From contig UQAW01000046.1 of NCBI GenBank assembly GCA_900539175.1, positions 1 through 30,357 of the forward strand: a DNA stretch of 30,357 bases, in the 5' to 3' direction. Positions 1 through 8,372 of this stretch are shown here, one piece after another. The stretch comes from an uncultured Lachnospiraceae bacterium (lineage in GTDB: Bacteria > Bacillota > Clostridia > Lachnospirales > Lachnospiraceae). A program made the position numbers and the translations under genes. Each line of letters begins with the position of its first letter. Position 1 is the stretch's first letter. Under the pieces are notes generated by a model. It searched no databases and was not told the DNA's origin. It was given only the letters and a program-made list of their open reading frames with translations.

Positions 1-19
1 AAGTGCGGAGCAATCGACT

Positions 20-55
20 TTCATGAATGGTGATGTCTGCGTCAGCAGACATGTC
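20..55. repeat. Short perfect hairpin, apparent miniature of the fhs-leader inverted-repeat element
   Basis: An 8-bp perfect stem (ATGTCTGC / GCAGACAT, 33-40 and 45-52) with loop GTCA lies downstream of the methyltransferase gene. The stem and about 13 bases to its left match the outer ends of the 29948-30133 inverted-repeat element: both have TTCAT-nn-ATGGTGATGTC on the left and GCAGACATGTC on the right. The copy here lacks the roughly 150 bp between those ends. No T-run follows the hairpin on either strand, so it is not an obvious terminator. Confidence 0.55.
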
Positions 56-63
56 CGTATTGC

Positions 64-837
64 CTACTGTTTTCCCGATTCACGGGCAATTACATAAATT
101 CTTTCACTGTCCGGCCGCACCGGATTCCGGGTAAATGCATCATAAGCTGCCACAAACCGCATACCTGCTTCTTCCAGCAGACGCCGTATGACCTCAGGAT
201 CATATCCACGCTGTTCGTGGAATTCTTCATATTTCCGATATAATCCTTCCTCACCTTCGGGAATAAAAATCGCCAATTCATACTCATTGATCTGTGTTTT
301 TGCATCATAAAAGTTATCCCAGATAAAACTGGCTTCTTCCAGATTTTCCGCAATCGTAGACTCCCCGATTTGTTCATATTTGTAAATCGTGTTGAGGTCA
401 AAGATAAAATATCCGCCCGGGTCCAGATAATTATTCACCAGCCGGAACACCTGCAGAAGATCTTCTTCCTCCAGAATATAATTCATAGAATCACAGATAC
501 TGATGACCGCCCGGACGGTACCGTAAAGCTCAAACTCCCGCATATCCTGCAGCAGATATAAAATATCATGCCCGGAGTCCACCCGTTTATCCATTGCAAT
601 CTCCAGCATGTCCTCAGAATTATCCACGCCGATCATATCATATCCTTTTTGAGACAGCAACTCCGTCATACTCCCGGTTCCGCAGCCCAGTTCCAACAAA
701 AGCCCCCCGGGAATCCCATATTCTTCAAGCAGTCCTGTCAGATACCTGCACCATTCTTCATACGGTACATTGTTCATAAATAAATCATAGACCTGGGCGA
801 AACTTTTATACACCACTGCCTCTTCCTTCTCACACAT
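64..837 (-). CDS. Class I SAM-dependent methyltransferase
   Basis: A 257-residue Rossmann-fold methyltransferase. Motif I is LELGCGTG (residues 48-55), followed by the acidic end of beta-2 (GVDNSEDML) and a later post-I segment (LLQDMREFEL). These are the AdoMet-binding features of the Methyltransf_25/11 type. The substrate cannot be read from the sequence. The ATG at 837 is chosen because GGAGG lies 6 nt upstream; a GTG at 852 in the same frame overlaps that ribosome site and is unlikely. The gene is transcribed alone from a promoter near 1040-1065, with a leader of roughly 190 nt. No neighbour suggests a pathway. Confidence is high for the fold and low for the specific role. Confidence 0.88.
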   Translation of the reverse strand: MCEKEEAVVYKSFAQVYDLFMNNVPYEEWCRYLTGLLEEYGIPGGLLLELGCGTGSMTELLSQKGYDMIGVDNSEDMLEIAMDKRVDSGHDILYLLQDMREFELYGTVRAVISICDSMNYILEEEDLLQVFRLVNNYLDPGGYFIFDLNTIYKYEQIGESTIAENLEEASFIWDNFYDAKTQINEYELAIFIPEGEEGLYRKYEEFHEQRGYDPEVIRRLLEEAGMRFVAAYDAFTRNPVRPDSERIYVIARESGKQ

Positions 838-1036
838 GGGCCACCTCCACACTGTAATTTCTTCATACGATCTTTCGGGATCTACCCCCTCATCTGCCGT
901 TGTACCAGACAGCCAAAGCCGTTCTCTTAACTATATCATATATTTCAGCTTTTGATGACAAATTTTCTATTTTCCTCTGACTTATAAAAGCTTGTGAAAC
1001 CCATCCTATTTTCAATCAAACTTTGATACGGCTATT

Positions 1037-1065
1037 ATTTTAAAGAAATAAAAAATTCTTGTCAA
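1037..1065 (-). promoter_or_regulatory. Candidate sigma-A promoter for the methyltransferase gene
   Basis: On the minus strand TTGACA (1060-1065) is followed after exactly 17 bp by TAAAAT (1037-1042). It lies just downstream of the clpB/DUF4250 terminator and about 200 nt before the methyltransferase ATG. Confidence 0.6.
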
Positions 1066-1094
1066 CCATATACAATAGATTCACAAACAAGTAG

Positions 1095-1139
1095 CAAAAA
1101 CCACGGTCAGATGATAATTTCGGATATCTGCCGTGGTTT
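1095..1139 (-). terminator. Intrinsic terminator of the clpB-DUF4250 operon
   Basis: On the minus strand an AAACCACGG / CCGTGGTTT stem, extended inside by AGAT/ATCT, is followed by a T-run (1096-1100). It begins 12 nt after the DUF4250 stop codon. Confidence 0.85.
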
Positions 1140-1150
1140 CTAAAAACATG

Positions 1151-1324
1151 CTATATAAATTTGTTCAATGTTTCATCATACGTGTAATCGATGTCAAGCA
1201 ATTTCCCTTTAATCTCTTCCTCGGATATCTGCTGTTCCTCGCAAAATTCCGTCAGGGAGGGGTAAAAATCTCGCAACTGCGTATTGACATAACTTAACAA
1301 CATGACGGGATCACTTGGTATCAT
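1151..1324 (-). CDS. DUF4250 family small protein, coupled to clpB
   Basis: A 57-residue protein beginning MIPSDPVMLLSYVNTQLRDF and ending DETLNKFI. The start MIPxDPVxLLSxVNTxLRDxY, the central EEE segment and the DIDYTYDE tail match my recollection of the DUF4250 family, short acidic proteins common in Lachnospiraceae and of unknown function. Its ATG overlaps the clpB stop codon (ATGA), which implies translational coupling, and an intrinsic terminator follows immediately. It should therefore share the heat-shock (HrcA/CIRCE) control of clpB. It has no signal peptide or membrane segment. A link to protein quality control is an inference from position only. Confidence 0.85.
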   Translation of the reverse strand: MIPSDPVMLLSYVNTQLRDFYPSLTEFCEEQQISEEEIKGKLLDIDYTYDETLNKFI

Positions 1325-3924
1325 GATACTATTTCTACCTCCGGTTTCATGACTGCTTCCAGTTTTCCATCGACAACGTCAATCAAAATCACAGTCCCTG
1401 TTCCCACATTGCCTGACAGGATCAGTTTTGCAGTCAGTGTTTCCACGTGTTTCTGGATAAACCGCTTCAGCGGACGGGCACCGTACACCGGATCGTAACC
1501 GCCTTCAATCACATATTCTCTGGCTGCCGCAGAAAGTTCGACAGAAAGTTCCTGGGGGTTCAGTCGTTTATTCAACTCTTTCATTAACAACTCTACAATA
1601 TTACCGATATTGTCTTTTGTCAATGGTTTAAATAAAATGATCTCATCCAGACGGTTCAAAAATTCTGGACGAAAATGTCCCCGCAGGTCCTGATTGACCA
1701 GATTCTGTGCTTCCTGACTGATGTTGCCGTCCTCCTGAATTCCTTCCAGCAAATAAGAGGAACCAATATTGGAGGTCATGATTAAAATCGTATTCTTAAA
1801 GTCCACTGTCCGTCCCTGAGAATCTGTGATACGTCCGTCATCCAACACCTGAAGCAGTACGTTGAATACATCAGGATGCGCCTTCTCAATCTCATCGAAC
1901 AATACGACCGAATACGGTTTCCGACGTACCGCCTCCGTCAACTGACCGCCTTCCTCATAACCCACATATCCCGGAGGCGCTCCGATCAGACGGGATACGG
2001 AGTATTTCTCCATATACTCACTCATGTCAATACGCACCATGTTATTTTCATCATCAAACATCTGCTGCGCCAACGTTTTCGCCAGTTCGGTCTTACCCAC
2101 ACCGGTCGGTCCCAGGAACAAGAAGGAGCCGATTGGCTTCGTAGGATCTTTGATTCCTGCCTTGGAACGAATAATCGCGTCTGATACCAGAGATACTGCT
2201 TCATCCTGTCCGATCACCCTCTGGTGAAGTTCTTCTTCCAGTCCCAGAATCTTTGCCCGCTCCCCTTCTGTCAGCTTCGCCACCGGAATCCCGGTCCAGT
2301 TGGAAACAATCCGGGCAATCTCTTCATCGGTAACACTTTCATGGACAAGAGAAAGATCCGCGTTCTTTACTTTCTCCTCCTCTGCCGCCAACTGCTGCTG
2401 TAGCTTTGGAAGTTCTCCGTACTGCAATTCCGCTGCTTTATTCAGATCATACTTCTGCTGTGCCTGCTGGATCTGGCGGTTCATCTCTTCAATCTGCTCA
2501 CGAAGTGTGGAAAGCCGCTCTACGGAATTCTTTTCATTCTCCCACTGTGCTTTGCGCACATTGAAATCATCCCTCAGCTCTGCCAGCTCTCTCTGCAGAT
2601 TCTCCAGGCGCTCTCTGCTTAAGTTATCTGTCTCCTTCTTAAGCGCCGCTTCTTCAATCTCCATCTGCATAATTTTTCTCTGCTGCTCGTCCAGTTCCGT
2701 GGGCATGGAATCCAGCTCCGTCTTGATCAGGGCGCAAGCCTCGTCCACCAGGTCAATTGCCTTGTCCGGCAGAAAACGGTCACTGATATAACGGTCAGAC
2801 AACGTAGCCGCCGCTACAAGCGCACCATCTGTGATCTTAACTCCATGATATACTTCGTACCGCTCTTTCAGACCACGCAGGATGGAAATCGACTCTTCTA
2901 CCGTCGGCTCATCTACCAACACCGGCTGAAAACGCCGCTCCAGAGCCGCATCCTTCTCGATATATTCACGATATTCATCCAACGTAGTTGCGCCGATACA
3001 ATGCAGTTCTCCCCGCGCCAGCATCGGTTTCAGCATATTGCCGGCATCCATGGCACCCTCTGTCTTTCCGGCGCCTACGATCAGATGCAGCTCATCAATA
3101 AAGAGGATAATCCTGCCTTCACTTTTTCTCACTTCTTCCAGAACAGCTTTCAGACGCTCCTCGAATTCCCCGCGGTACTTGGCGCCTGCCACCAGCGCAC
3201 CCATGTCCAGGGAGAAGATCGTCTTGTCCTTCAGACCTTCCGGCACATCTCCTTTTACAATCCGCTGTGCAAGACCTTCCACTGCAGCGGTCTTACCGAC
3301 TCCCGGTTCACCGATCAACACCGGATTGTTCTTTGTCTTACGGGACAGGATACGGATCACATTCCGAATCTCTTCATCACGCCCGATAACAGGGTCTAAT
3401 TTCTGGTTTCTGGCCCTCTCTACCAAATCCACACCGTATTTTTCCAGGGTGTCATAGGTGGCTTCCGGGTTGTCGCTTGTGACTCTCTGATTACCGCGAA
3501 CTGTACTTAAAGCCTTCAGAAAACGCTCTCTGTTAATGCCGTATTCACCAAGCAGCTTCTTCATGCTTGGGCTTTGATGCTTCAAAATCGCCAGAAAAAG
3601 ATGTTCAACCGAGACATACTCGTCTCCCATAGCTTTTGCCTCATCTTCGGCATTGATCAGAGCCTGATTCAGATACTGTCCGATATATGGCTTTCCACCC
3701 TGCACCTTCACTTTGCCGTTCAGAACATTCTCCAGATTATTCAGGAAATGTTCCTTGTTAATCTCCATTTTTTCTATCATCTTCAGGATCAGACTGTCAT
3801 CCTGATGGAGCAGATTGTAAAGCAGATGCTCCTGCTCAACCTCCTGATTCCCGAAGTCGTAAGCAGTCTTTTCCAGATTCTGAACAGCTTCCAGTGATTT
3901 CTGTGTGAATTTACTGATATTCAT
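1321..3924 (-). CDS. clpB: ATP-dependent disaggregase ClpB
   Basis: An 867-residue Hsp100 chaperone of normal ClpB length. It solubilises protein aggregates together with the DnaK system in the cytosol. Visible in order are a Clp_N double repeat (about 1-145), the first AAA module with Walker A GEPGVGKT (205-212) and Walker B ILFIDE, a long charged coiled-coil middle domain (about 410-530) that distinguishes ClpB from ClpA/ClpC, and a second AAA module with Walker A GPTGVGKT and Walker B VLFDEIEKAHPDV. No ClpP-docking IGF/IGL loop stands out, as expected for ClpB. The ATG at 3924 has AGGAGGT 7 nt upstream. A CIRCE operator overlaps its promoter, and DUF4250 overlaps its stop codon. Confidence 0.98.
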   Translation of the reverse strand: MNISKFTQKSLEAVQNLEKTAYDFGNQEVEQEHLLYNLLHQDDSLILKMIEKMEINKEHFLNNLENVLNGKVKVQGGKPYIGQYLNQALINAEDEAKAMGDEYVSVEHLFLAILKHQSPSMKKLLGEYGINRERFLKALSTVRGNQRVTSDNPEATYDTLEKYGVDLVERARNQKLDPVIGRDEEIRNVIRILSRKTKNNPVLIGEPGVGKTAAVEGLAQRIVKGDVPEGLKDKTIFSLDMGALVAGAKYRGEFEERLKAVLEEVRKSEGRIILFIDELHLIVGAGKTEGAMDAGNMLKPMLARGELHCIGATTLDEYREYIEKDAALERRFQPVLVDEPTVEESISILRGLKERYEVYHGVKITDGALVAAATLSDRYISDRFLPDKAIDLVDEACALIKTELDSMPTELDEQQRKIMQMEIEEAALKKETDNLSRERLENLQRELAELRDDFNVRKAQWENEKNSVERLSTLREQIEEMNRQIQQAQQKYDLNKAAELQYGELPKLQQQLAAEEEKVKNADLSLVHESVTDEEIARIVSNWTGIPVAKLTEGERAKILGLEEELHQRVIGQDEAVSLVSDAIIRSKAGIKDPTKPIGSFLFLGPTGVGKTELAKTLAQQMFDDENNMVRIDMSEYMEKYSVSRLIGAPPGYVGYEEGGQLTEAVRRKPYSVVLFDEIEKAHPDVFNVLLQVLDDGRITDSQGRTVDFKNTILIMTSNIGSSYLLEGIQEDGNISQEAQNLVNQDLRGHFRPEFLNRLDEIILFKPLTKDNIGNIVELLMKELNKRLNPQELSVELSAAAREYVIEGGYDPVYGARPLKRFIQKHVETLTAKLILSGNVGTGTVILIDVVDGKLEAVMKPEVEIVS

Positions 3925-3995
3925 AACGCTTACCTCCTAACTCTATAAATCTGAGTACACTTGCTGTACTTACTTTGATCTCTTGTGCTATTCAC

Positions 3996-4024
3996 ACTAT
4001 AACACCATGTATTAGCACTGTCAA
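3996..4024 (-). promoter_or_regulatory. clpB sigma-A promoter
   Basis: On the minus strand TTGACA (4019-4024), a 17-bp spacer and TATAGT (3996-4001). The -35 hexamer lies inside the CIRCE element, so a bound HrcA dimer would block RNA polymerase directly. Confidence 0.85.
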
Positions 4025-4038
4025 GTGGAGAGTGCTAA
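4012..4038. promoter_or_regulatory. CIRCE operator (HrcA binding site)
   Basis: TTAGCACTG, 9 bases, then GAGTGCTAA: 17 of 18 arm positions match the CIRCE consensus TTAGCACTC-N9-GAGTGCTAA. It covers the clpB -35 box. Known biology: HrcA represses groESL and dnaK operons through this element, so clpB is inferred to be in the same regulon. No CtsR-type tandem GGTCAAA heptad was seen. Confidence 0.92.
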
Positions 4039-4091
4039 TTTTTTTTCAAATCAGAGAAAACTCCTCAATGGAAACAGAGCCCTGGCCTAAC

Positions 4092-4111
4092 AAAAAAATA
4101 GAGCCGTGCTC
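4092..4111 (-). terminator. Weak terminator candidate after the AAA/DUF4143 ATPase gene
   Basis: On the minus strand a short GAGC-ACG-GCTC hairpin is followed by a run of seven T (4092-4098). The stem has only 4 bp, so efficiency is doubtful. Confidence 0.35.
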
Positions 4112-4204
4112 ATCACACAACTCCATAGTTTTAAATTATCTACTAAATTTGTAAATTTTCCGCATACTTGAACGGAATTACATCTCAAGGGGCAGTCTCT
4201 ACAT

Positions 4205-5401
4205 CTATTCTTGTAATAACCAATCAGCTATATCGTAAACTTCTATCCCTTCGTAAGTATATTTCGGATGCTTCGTCCGCGCAAGAATCATTTTGGGATA
4301 AGCATCTCGAATTTTCAATAACGGAGTGTATTCTCTCTCGAATGTTTCTTGACCCGAGATATTGTCACTGACCTGAACATAAATCTTCTCGCTTCCTTTC
4401 TGTGCTACAAAGTCAATTTCCTTCTGATATAACTTTCCGACATACACATCATATCCACGGCGAAGCAGTTCTATACAAACCATATTTTCGTACACTCTGC
4501 CATAATCCATATTTCTGCTTCCCAAAATTGCATACCGTATACCGGTATCACACAAATAAAATTTTTCAGAGCTTTCCAGATACTTCTTTCCACGGATATC
4601 ATAACGCTTAATGTCATAAAAAACAAAGGCGTTACACAGATACTTGATATATTTACCAACTGTCACATGATTGGTTGTTGTCATATTTGCAGTCAGCAAC
4701 TGACTAACTTTGTTTGGAGATGTCAGATTGCTGATATTATCCATAAGGAATTCGCTCAATCTCTGTAAAACCAAAGTATCCGGCAGAGAGTATTTCTGTA
4801 CCAGATCTCTTGTGACAATTGTTTCGTAAACTTGCTCGATATAATTTGCTCTGTCTTTTTCAGTTCGATAAGCATAAGAACCTGCCAGACCTCCCTTTAT
4901 TGCATACTCATCAAAAAGCTTATCTTTGTCGCTCACCTCAGCATAATACTGACAATATTCCTGGAAACTGAAAGGGAACACAGGAATCTCGATGTATCGT
5001 CCAGTAAAGAGCGTTGCCAGATCGGCACTCAATAAAAACGCATTGGAACCGGTAACATAAATATCATATTTTCCTTTGGAATAAAGGCTGTTGATTGCAA
5101 GCTCAAACTTTGGACACATCTGAACTTCATCCACAAAAAGGTAATTCGTTTTCCCTTCTTGGTAGTGCTTCTCGGCATAGGAGTGCAGTGCATGGTATTC
5201 CTTGATTTCCTCATACGCCAAATCCATAAAATCAATGAAGATGATATTGATGTTTTCAAAATGGCTTTTCAGATACTCAATATATGCCTGCATCAATTTC
5301 GACTTGCCCGAACGACGAATCCCTGTAATGATTTTGATATCCGGAGTCCCATTTAGTTCGATCATTCTATCCAAATACTTTGTTCTTGTAATAGATTTCA
5401 T
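4205..5401 (-). CDS. AAA family ATPase with DUF4143 C-terminal domain
   Basis: About 398 residues. The N-terminal AAA_14-type ATPase has Walker A GIRRSGKS (residues 27-34) and Walker B NYLFVDEVQ. The C-terminal half carries the DUF4143 pattern, where VCIELLRRGYDVYVG, EIDFVA and YVQV resemble a PD-(D/E)XK nuclease fold with the usual ExK lysine replaced. These proteins are widespread in anaerobes and their function is unknown; nuclease activity should not be assumed. The ATG at 5401 is preferred over an in-frame TTG at 5419; its ribosome site is weak (GCGAG). The gene stands alone with its own promoter, which is bracketed by two imperfect palindromes. A role in mobile-element or defence biology is possible but unsupported here. 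Confidence 0.88.
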   Translation of the reverse strand: MKSITRTKYLDRMIELNGTPDIKIITGIRRSGKSKLMQAYIEYLKSHFENINIIFIDFMDLAYEEIKEYHALHSYAEKHYQEGKTNYLFVDEVQMCPKFELAINSLYSKGKYDIYVTGSNAFLLSADLATLFTGRYIEIPVFPFSFQEYCQYYAEVSDKDKLFDEYAIKGGLAGSYAYRTEKDRANYIEQVYETIVTRDLVQKYSLPDTLVLQRLSEFLMDNISNLTSPNKVSQLLTANMTTTNHVTVGKYIKYLCNAFVFYDIKRYDIRGKKYLESSEKFYLCDTGIRYAILGSRNMDYGRVYENMVCIELLRRGYDVYVGKLYQKEIDFVAQKGSEKIYVQVSDNISGQETFEREYTPLLKIRDAYPKMILARTKHPKYTYEGIEVYDIADWLLQE

Positions 5402-5412
5402 ATAGTCACTCG

Positions 5413-5545
5413 CTTTCAAAAATTAGATTTTTTTTCTTTTTTGAAATCGTATTTCTGTACATATTATACCCCTCTCAAATAGTATGTGCAACGGTTCACT
5501 TTCAAATTCGTAATTTTTTTCTTTTTTTGAAACCGCGTTCCACTT
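5413..5545 (-). promoter_or_regulatory. ATPase promoter flanked by two imperfect palindromes
   Basis: On the minus strand TTGCAC (5486-5491), a 17-bp spacer and TATAAT (5463-5468). About 45-bp related segments lie on each side (near 5413-5457 and 5500-5545). Each begins CTTTCAAA and returns TTTGAAA around a T-rich core. They are direct repeats of each other and each is an imperfect palindrome, which suggests paired operators, possibly for autoregulation. Confidence 0.5.
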
Positions 5546-5594
5546 TTTGTTGATCAAAGCTGCGATTTCCGGTATCCAGAATCATTTCCTGAAG

Positions 5595-6304
5595 TTACAG
5601 ACTGATTGTATACCCTTCTATCGCATTTCCCAAAAGAGCGTACCCATAGATACATCCAAATTCTGCCGCAACCTTTACCTGTCCAGGAACATCATACGTA
5701 TTTCCATCTTTATCTGTTACCGTGACCTCTATTACAAGCTCTTCTTCACCAGACCGTTCCTCACCGCCCAAATCATCCGGGATAAAGGTAACGCTCATAA
5801 TCTCCCCTTTCTTAATGAAGGCTCCGTCTGCATTCTGAGCGTCCTGAGTCCCGTACAACTTCCCATCCAGATAATAGGAAACACCGATACCGGAAATTTC
5901 TTCCTCGGTCAGGTTTGCTATATCAATCTGGATCGTGTCCTGTGTATGCCACTGACTATCCTCGCTGACATAAGAGCACTCCGTAAGCCCTGTTTTCTCC
6001 ATAAGCCTCTGCAATGCTGCTCCATTCTCCCCTATGGATTTGATATCCTTTCCTGCAAATGCAGTTGCTTCCTCTGACGTAACGGTCAGTTCACACGCCG
6101 CTCCACCTATGACATACTCATAAGACACTTTGTCCAGATTCTCAATCACTGCAAGCATCACATAAGCGTATGACTTCATCATCTCTTCCATATCTTCCTG
6201 CCGTCCGGATGAGAATGCGTTTTCCAGAATCAGTTTCCAACCATACGGTTCTTCACTGGTCTGCAATTCATTTGTAAAGTTGCCAAGATAATTACCTATA
6301 TTCC
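5595..6304 (-). pseudogene. 5'-truncated DUF4825-like protein remnant
   Basis: An open frame of about 235 codons with no credible start. Upstream of LQTSEEPYGW the frame stays open (FKSDRNIGNYLGNFTNE) until an in-frame TAA near 6310. The only start-type codon is a TTG at 6266 with no ribosome site. The segment LGNF..ELQTSEEPYGW...YAYVMLAVIENLDKVSYEY resembles DUF4825, which in related bacteria follows a membrane or BlaR1-type N-terminus. Here that N-terminus is missing, because aguB ends only about 50 bp upstream of the open frame. The remaining 100 residues are acidic and beta-rich, with no membrane segment. It is probably the leftover 3' end of a gene joined to the polyamine operon by a deletion. 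The DUF4825 match is from memory. Confidence 0.55.
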
Positions 6305-6353
6305 TGTCAGATTTGAAGTTTTTCTGTTTTTATTCCGTCCTGACTGCAAATGC

Positions 6354-7232
6354 TCATTTCCCACTTATCTTCTCGTAACAATGCGGTCTGCGGTCCCGGA
6401 AAAGCCCCCAGCTCATCCGGTTCTCTTCTACCTCATCCAGATCAAAGGATGCCGTCAGAACTTCCTCTTTCTCTCTTGAAGCGGAAGCTTTCACTTCTCC
6501 CGTCTCATCCGCTATAAAAGAAGAGCCATAAAACAACAGGGAAGAACGCTGTCCCCCGTTGGCCTCATCCGGTTCCACCGCTTCCAGTCCGATCCGGTTC
6601 GCTGCCGCCACGGGAAGCAGATTGCTCCCTGCATGACCAAGCATACATCTGCGCCAGTGGTGCATGCTGTCACAATTCAGAATCGGTTCACTGCCGATCG
6701 CAGTAGGATACAGGATCATCTCCGCACCGTTCAGCGCCAGACATCTTGCGGTTTCCGGAAACCACTGATCCCAGCAGATGCCGATTCCAACTCTTCCAAA
6801 TCGTGTATTCCATACCCGAAACCCGGTATTCCCTGGCGTAAAATAAAATTTCTCCTGATAATAATGATCGTCCGGGATATGAGTCTTCCGGTATACACCC
6901 AGAATGGTTCCGTCCGCATCAAGCATCGCTGCACTGTTATACAGAGAACAGCCATCCTTTTCATAAAAACTTACCGGAATCACAACCCCCAGTTCTCTGG
7001 CAATCCGGCGAAAATGGCAGACCGCATCGTTTTCAAGAACCGGTTTTGCAAAAGCATAATACTCATATCTGCGTTCCTGACAAAAATACTGCCGCTCGAA
7101 AAGTTCAGGAAGAAGGATGATATCCGCCCCCTGCCCGGCCGCCTCCCGCACCATTGCATCTGCTTTCTCTATATTTTCACTTACCACAGTGCTGCATTTC
7201 ATCTGCACTGTTCCGATTGTCACCTTTCTCAT
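6354..7232 (-). CDS. aguB: N-carbamoylputrescine amidase
   Basis: A 292-residue nitrilase-superfamily hydrolase that cleaves N-carbamoylputrescine to putrescine, CO2 and ammonia in the cytosol. The catalytic triad is visible as Glu43 (LLPELFE), Lys116 (YRKTHIPDDHYYQEKFYFTPG) and Cys153 (GIGICWDQWFPE). The YRKTHIPD...YYQEKFYF segment is characteristic of AguB rather than other nitrilases. Length is normal. Its ATG overlaps the aguA stop (ATGA), so the pair is translationally coupled. It is the last intact gene of the polyamine operon and completes agmatine-to-putrescine conversion. Confidence 0.96.
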   Translation of the reverse strand: MRKVTIGTVQMKCSTVVSENIEKADAMVREAAGQGADIILLPELFERQYFCQERRYEYYAFAKPVLENDAVCHFRRIARELGVVIPVSFYEKDGCSLYNSAAMLDADGTILGVYRKTHIPDDHYYQEKFYFTPGNTGFRVWNTRFGRVGIGICWDQWFPETARCLALNGAEMILYPTAIGSEPILNCDSMHHWRRCMLGHAGSNLLPVAAANRIGLEAVEPDEANGGQRSSLLFYGSSFIADETGEVKASASREKEEVLTASFDLDEVEENRMSWGLFRDRRPHCYEKISGK

Positions 7233-8368
7233 TCTTCTTCTCCATCTCTTCTGCTTTCAAGATTTCTTCCTGCTGGAATCTGCTGGGTAATACAATGGAT
7301 ATTTCCGCCCCCGACGATCACAGGCCGGGCATAAACCGGAATGATCTTCCGTTCCGGAAATAATCTGCCGAGAATCTCTGCTGCCAATGCATCATGTTCA
7401 TCTCCAAACTGAGGGACAAGGACTCCTCCGTTCGAAATATAAAAGTTCACATAACTTGCAGCCAGACGTTCTCCTGCATCCCGCATATCCTCACCCTCCT
7501 CAAACCGAAACCCCGTCAGTTCTTCTTCCGTAATGCAAACCGGTTTTTGCGGAATCGGCAGCTTGTGAATCTTAAATTTCCTTCCTCTGGCATCGGTCTC
7601 TTTTTTCAGAACCTCCAGCGAAGCCTGACTCAACTCCCACTGCGGATCATTCCTGTCATCCGTCCATGCCAGAACTACCTCTCCCGGCCGTACAAATGCA
7701 CAGACATTATCCACATGCTCATTCGTCTCGTCCTGATAAATCCCCCTTGGAAGCCAGATTACCTTCTCTGCACCGAGATATTGCTTCAATGTTTCTTCGA
7801 TTTGGCCTTTCTTCAAAAGAGGATTCCGTCCCTTACTTAAAAGACATGCTTCCGTAACCAGCAGCGTTCCCTCCCCGTCCGAATGGATAGAACCGCCTTC
7901 CAGCACAAACTGCTGTGCGTCATAACAATCCATCTTAAGTGCTTCACAGATCCGGGAAGCGGCAAGGTTGTCCTTTTCCCAGTTCGCGTACAGACCGTCA
8001 TAGGCTCCGCCCCAGGCATTAAACTGCCAGTCAATGCCTCTGACTGTTCCTGCTTCATTGATCACACAGGTAGGTCCCACATCTCTCGCCCACGCATCGT
8101 CTGTCTCGATTTCCAGTACCCGGATATTCTGGTCTTTTGAGAATATCTTGCGGACCTCTTCCGAATATTCTTCCCCTGCCAGCATCCAGACGGTTTCACT
8201 CTCTGCAATCGCTCTGGCGATGACAGCAAACGTCTGCTGCGCCTCCTTTGCCCCATAAGGCCAGGATCCCGGGCGCACCGGCCAGATCATGACACAGCCG
8301 CGATGGGGTTCATATTCCCCGGGCATACGATAACCCTCCCGGGCAGGTATCATTTTCCTTTGCTCCAT
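7229..8368 (-). CDS. aguA: Agmatine deiminase
   Basis: About 379 residues, guanidine-modifying (GME/PAD) superfamily. It converts agmatine to N-carbamoylputrescine plus ammonia. Family landmarks are YRMPGEYEPHRGCVMIWPVRPGSWP near the N-terminus, WARDVGPTCVIN, QFVLEGGSIHSDGEGTLL, DETNEHVDN, and the catalytic-cysteine motif GGGNIHCITQQIP with Cys359. The ATG at 8368 is chosen because it gives the usual family N-terminus and lies 5 bases past the nspC stop, with AGAGAGG upstream. A TTG start at 8407 would lie inside nspC and is unlikely. It forms the two-step agmatine route with aguB. Confidence 0.96.
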   Translation of the reverse strand: MEQRKMIPAREGYRMPGEYEPHRGCVMIWPVRPGSWPYGAKEAQQTFAVIARAIAESETVWMLAGEEYSEEVRKIFSKDQNIRVLEIETDDAWARDVGPTCVINEAGTVRGIDWQFNAWGGAYDGLYANWEKDNLAASRICEALKMDCYDAQQFVLEGGSIHSDGEGTLLVTEACLLSKGRNPLLKKGQIEETLKQYLGAEKVIWLPRGIYQDETNEHVDNVCAFVRPGEVVLAWTDDRNDPQWELSQASLEVLKKETDARGRKFKIHKLPIPQKPVCITEEELTGFRFEEGEDMRDAGERLAASYVNFYISNGGVLVPQFGDEHDALAAEILGRLFPERKIIPVYARPVIVGGGNIHCITQQIPAGRNLESRRDGEEE

Positions 8369-8372
8369 CTTA

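Noticed and set aside
3921..4000. CtsR operator upstream of clpB
   Set aside because: Only a single loose GATCAAAG is present, not the tandem heptad.
4205..5401. AAA/DUF4143 ATPase as an anti-phage defence system
   Set aside because: It stands alone among housekeeping genes, with no nuclease, toxin or methylase partner and no mobile-element context.
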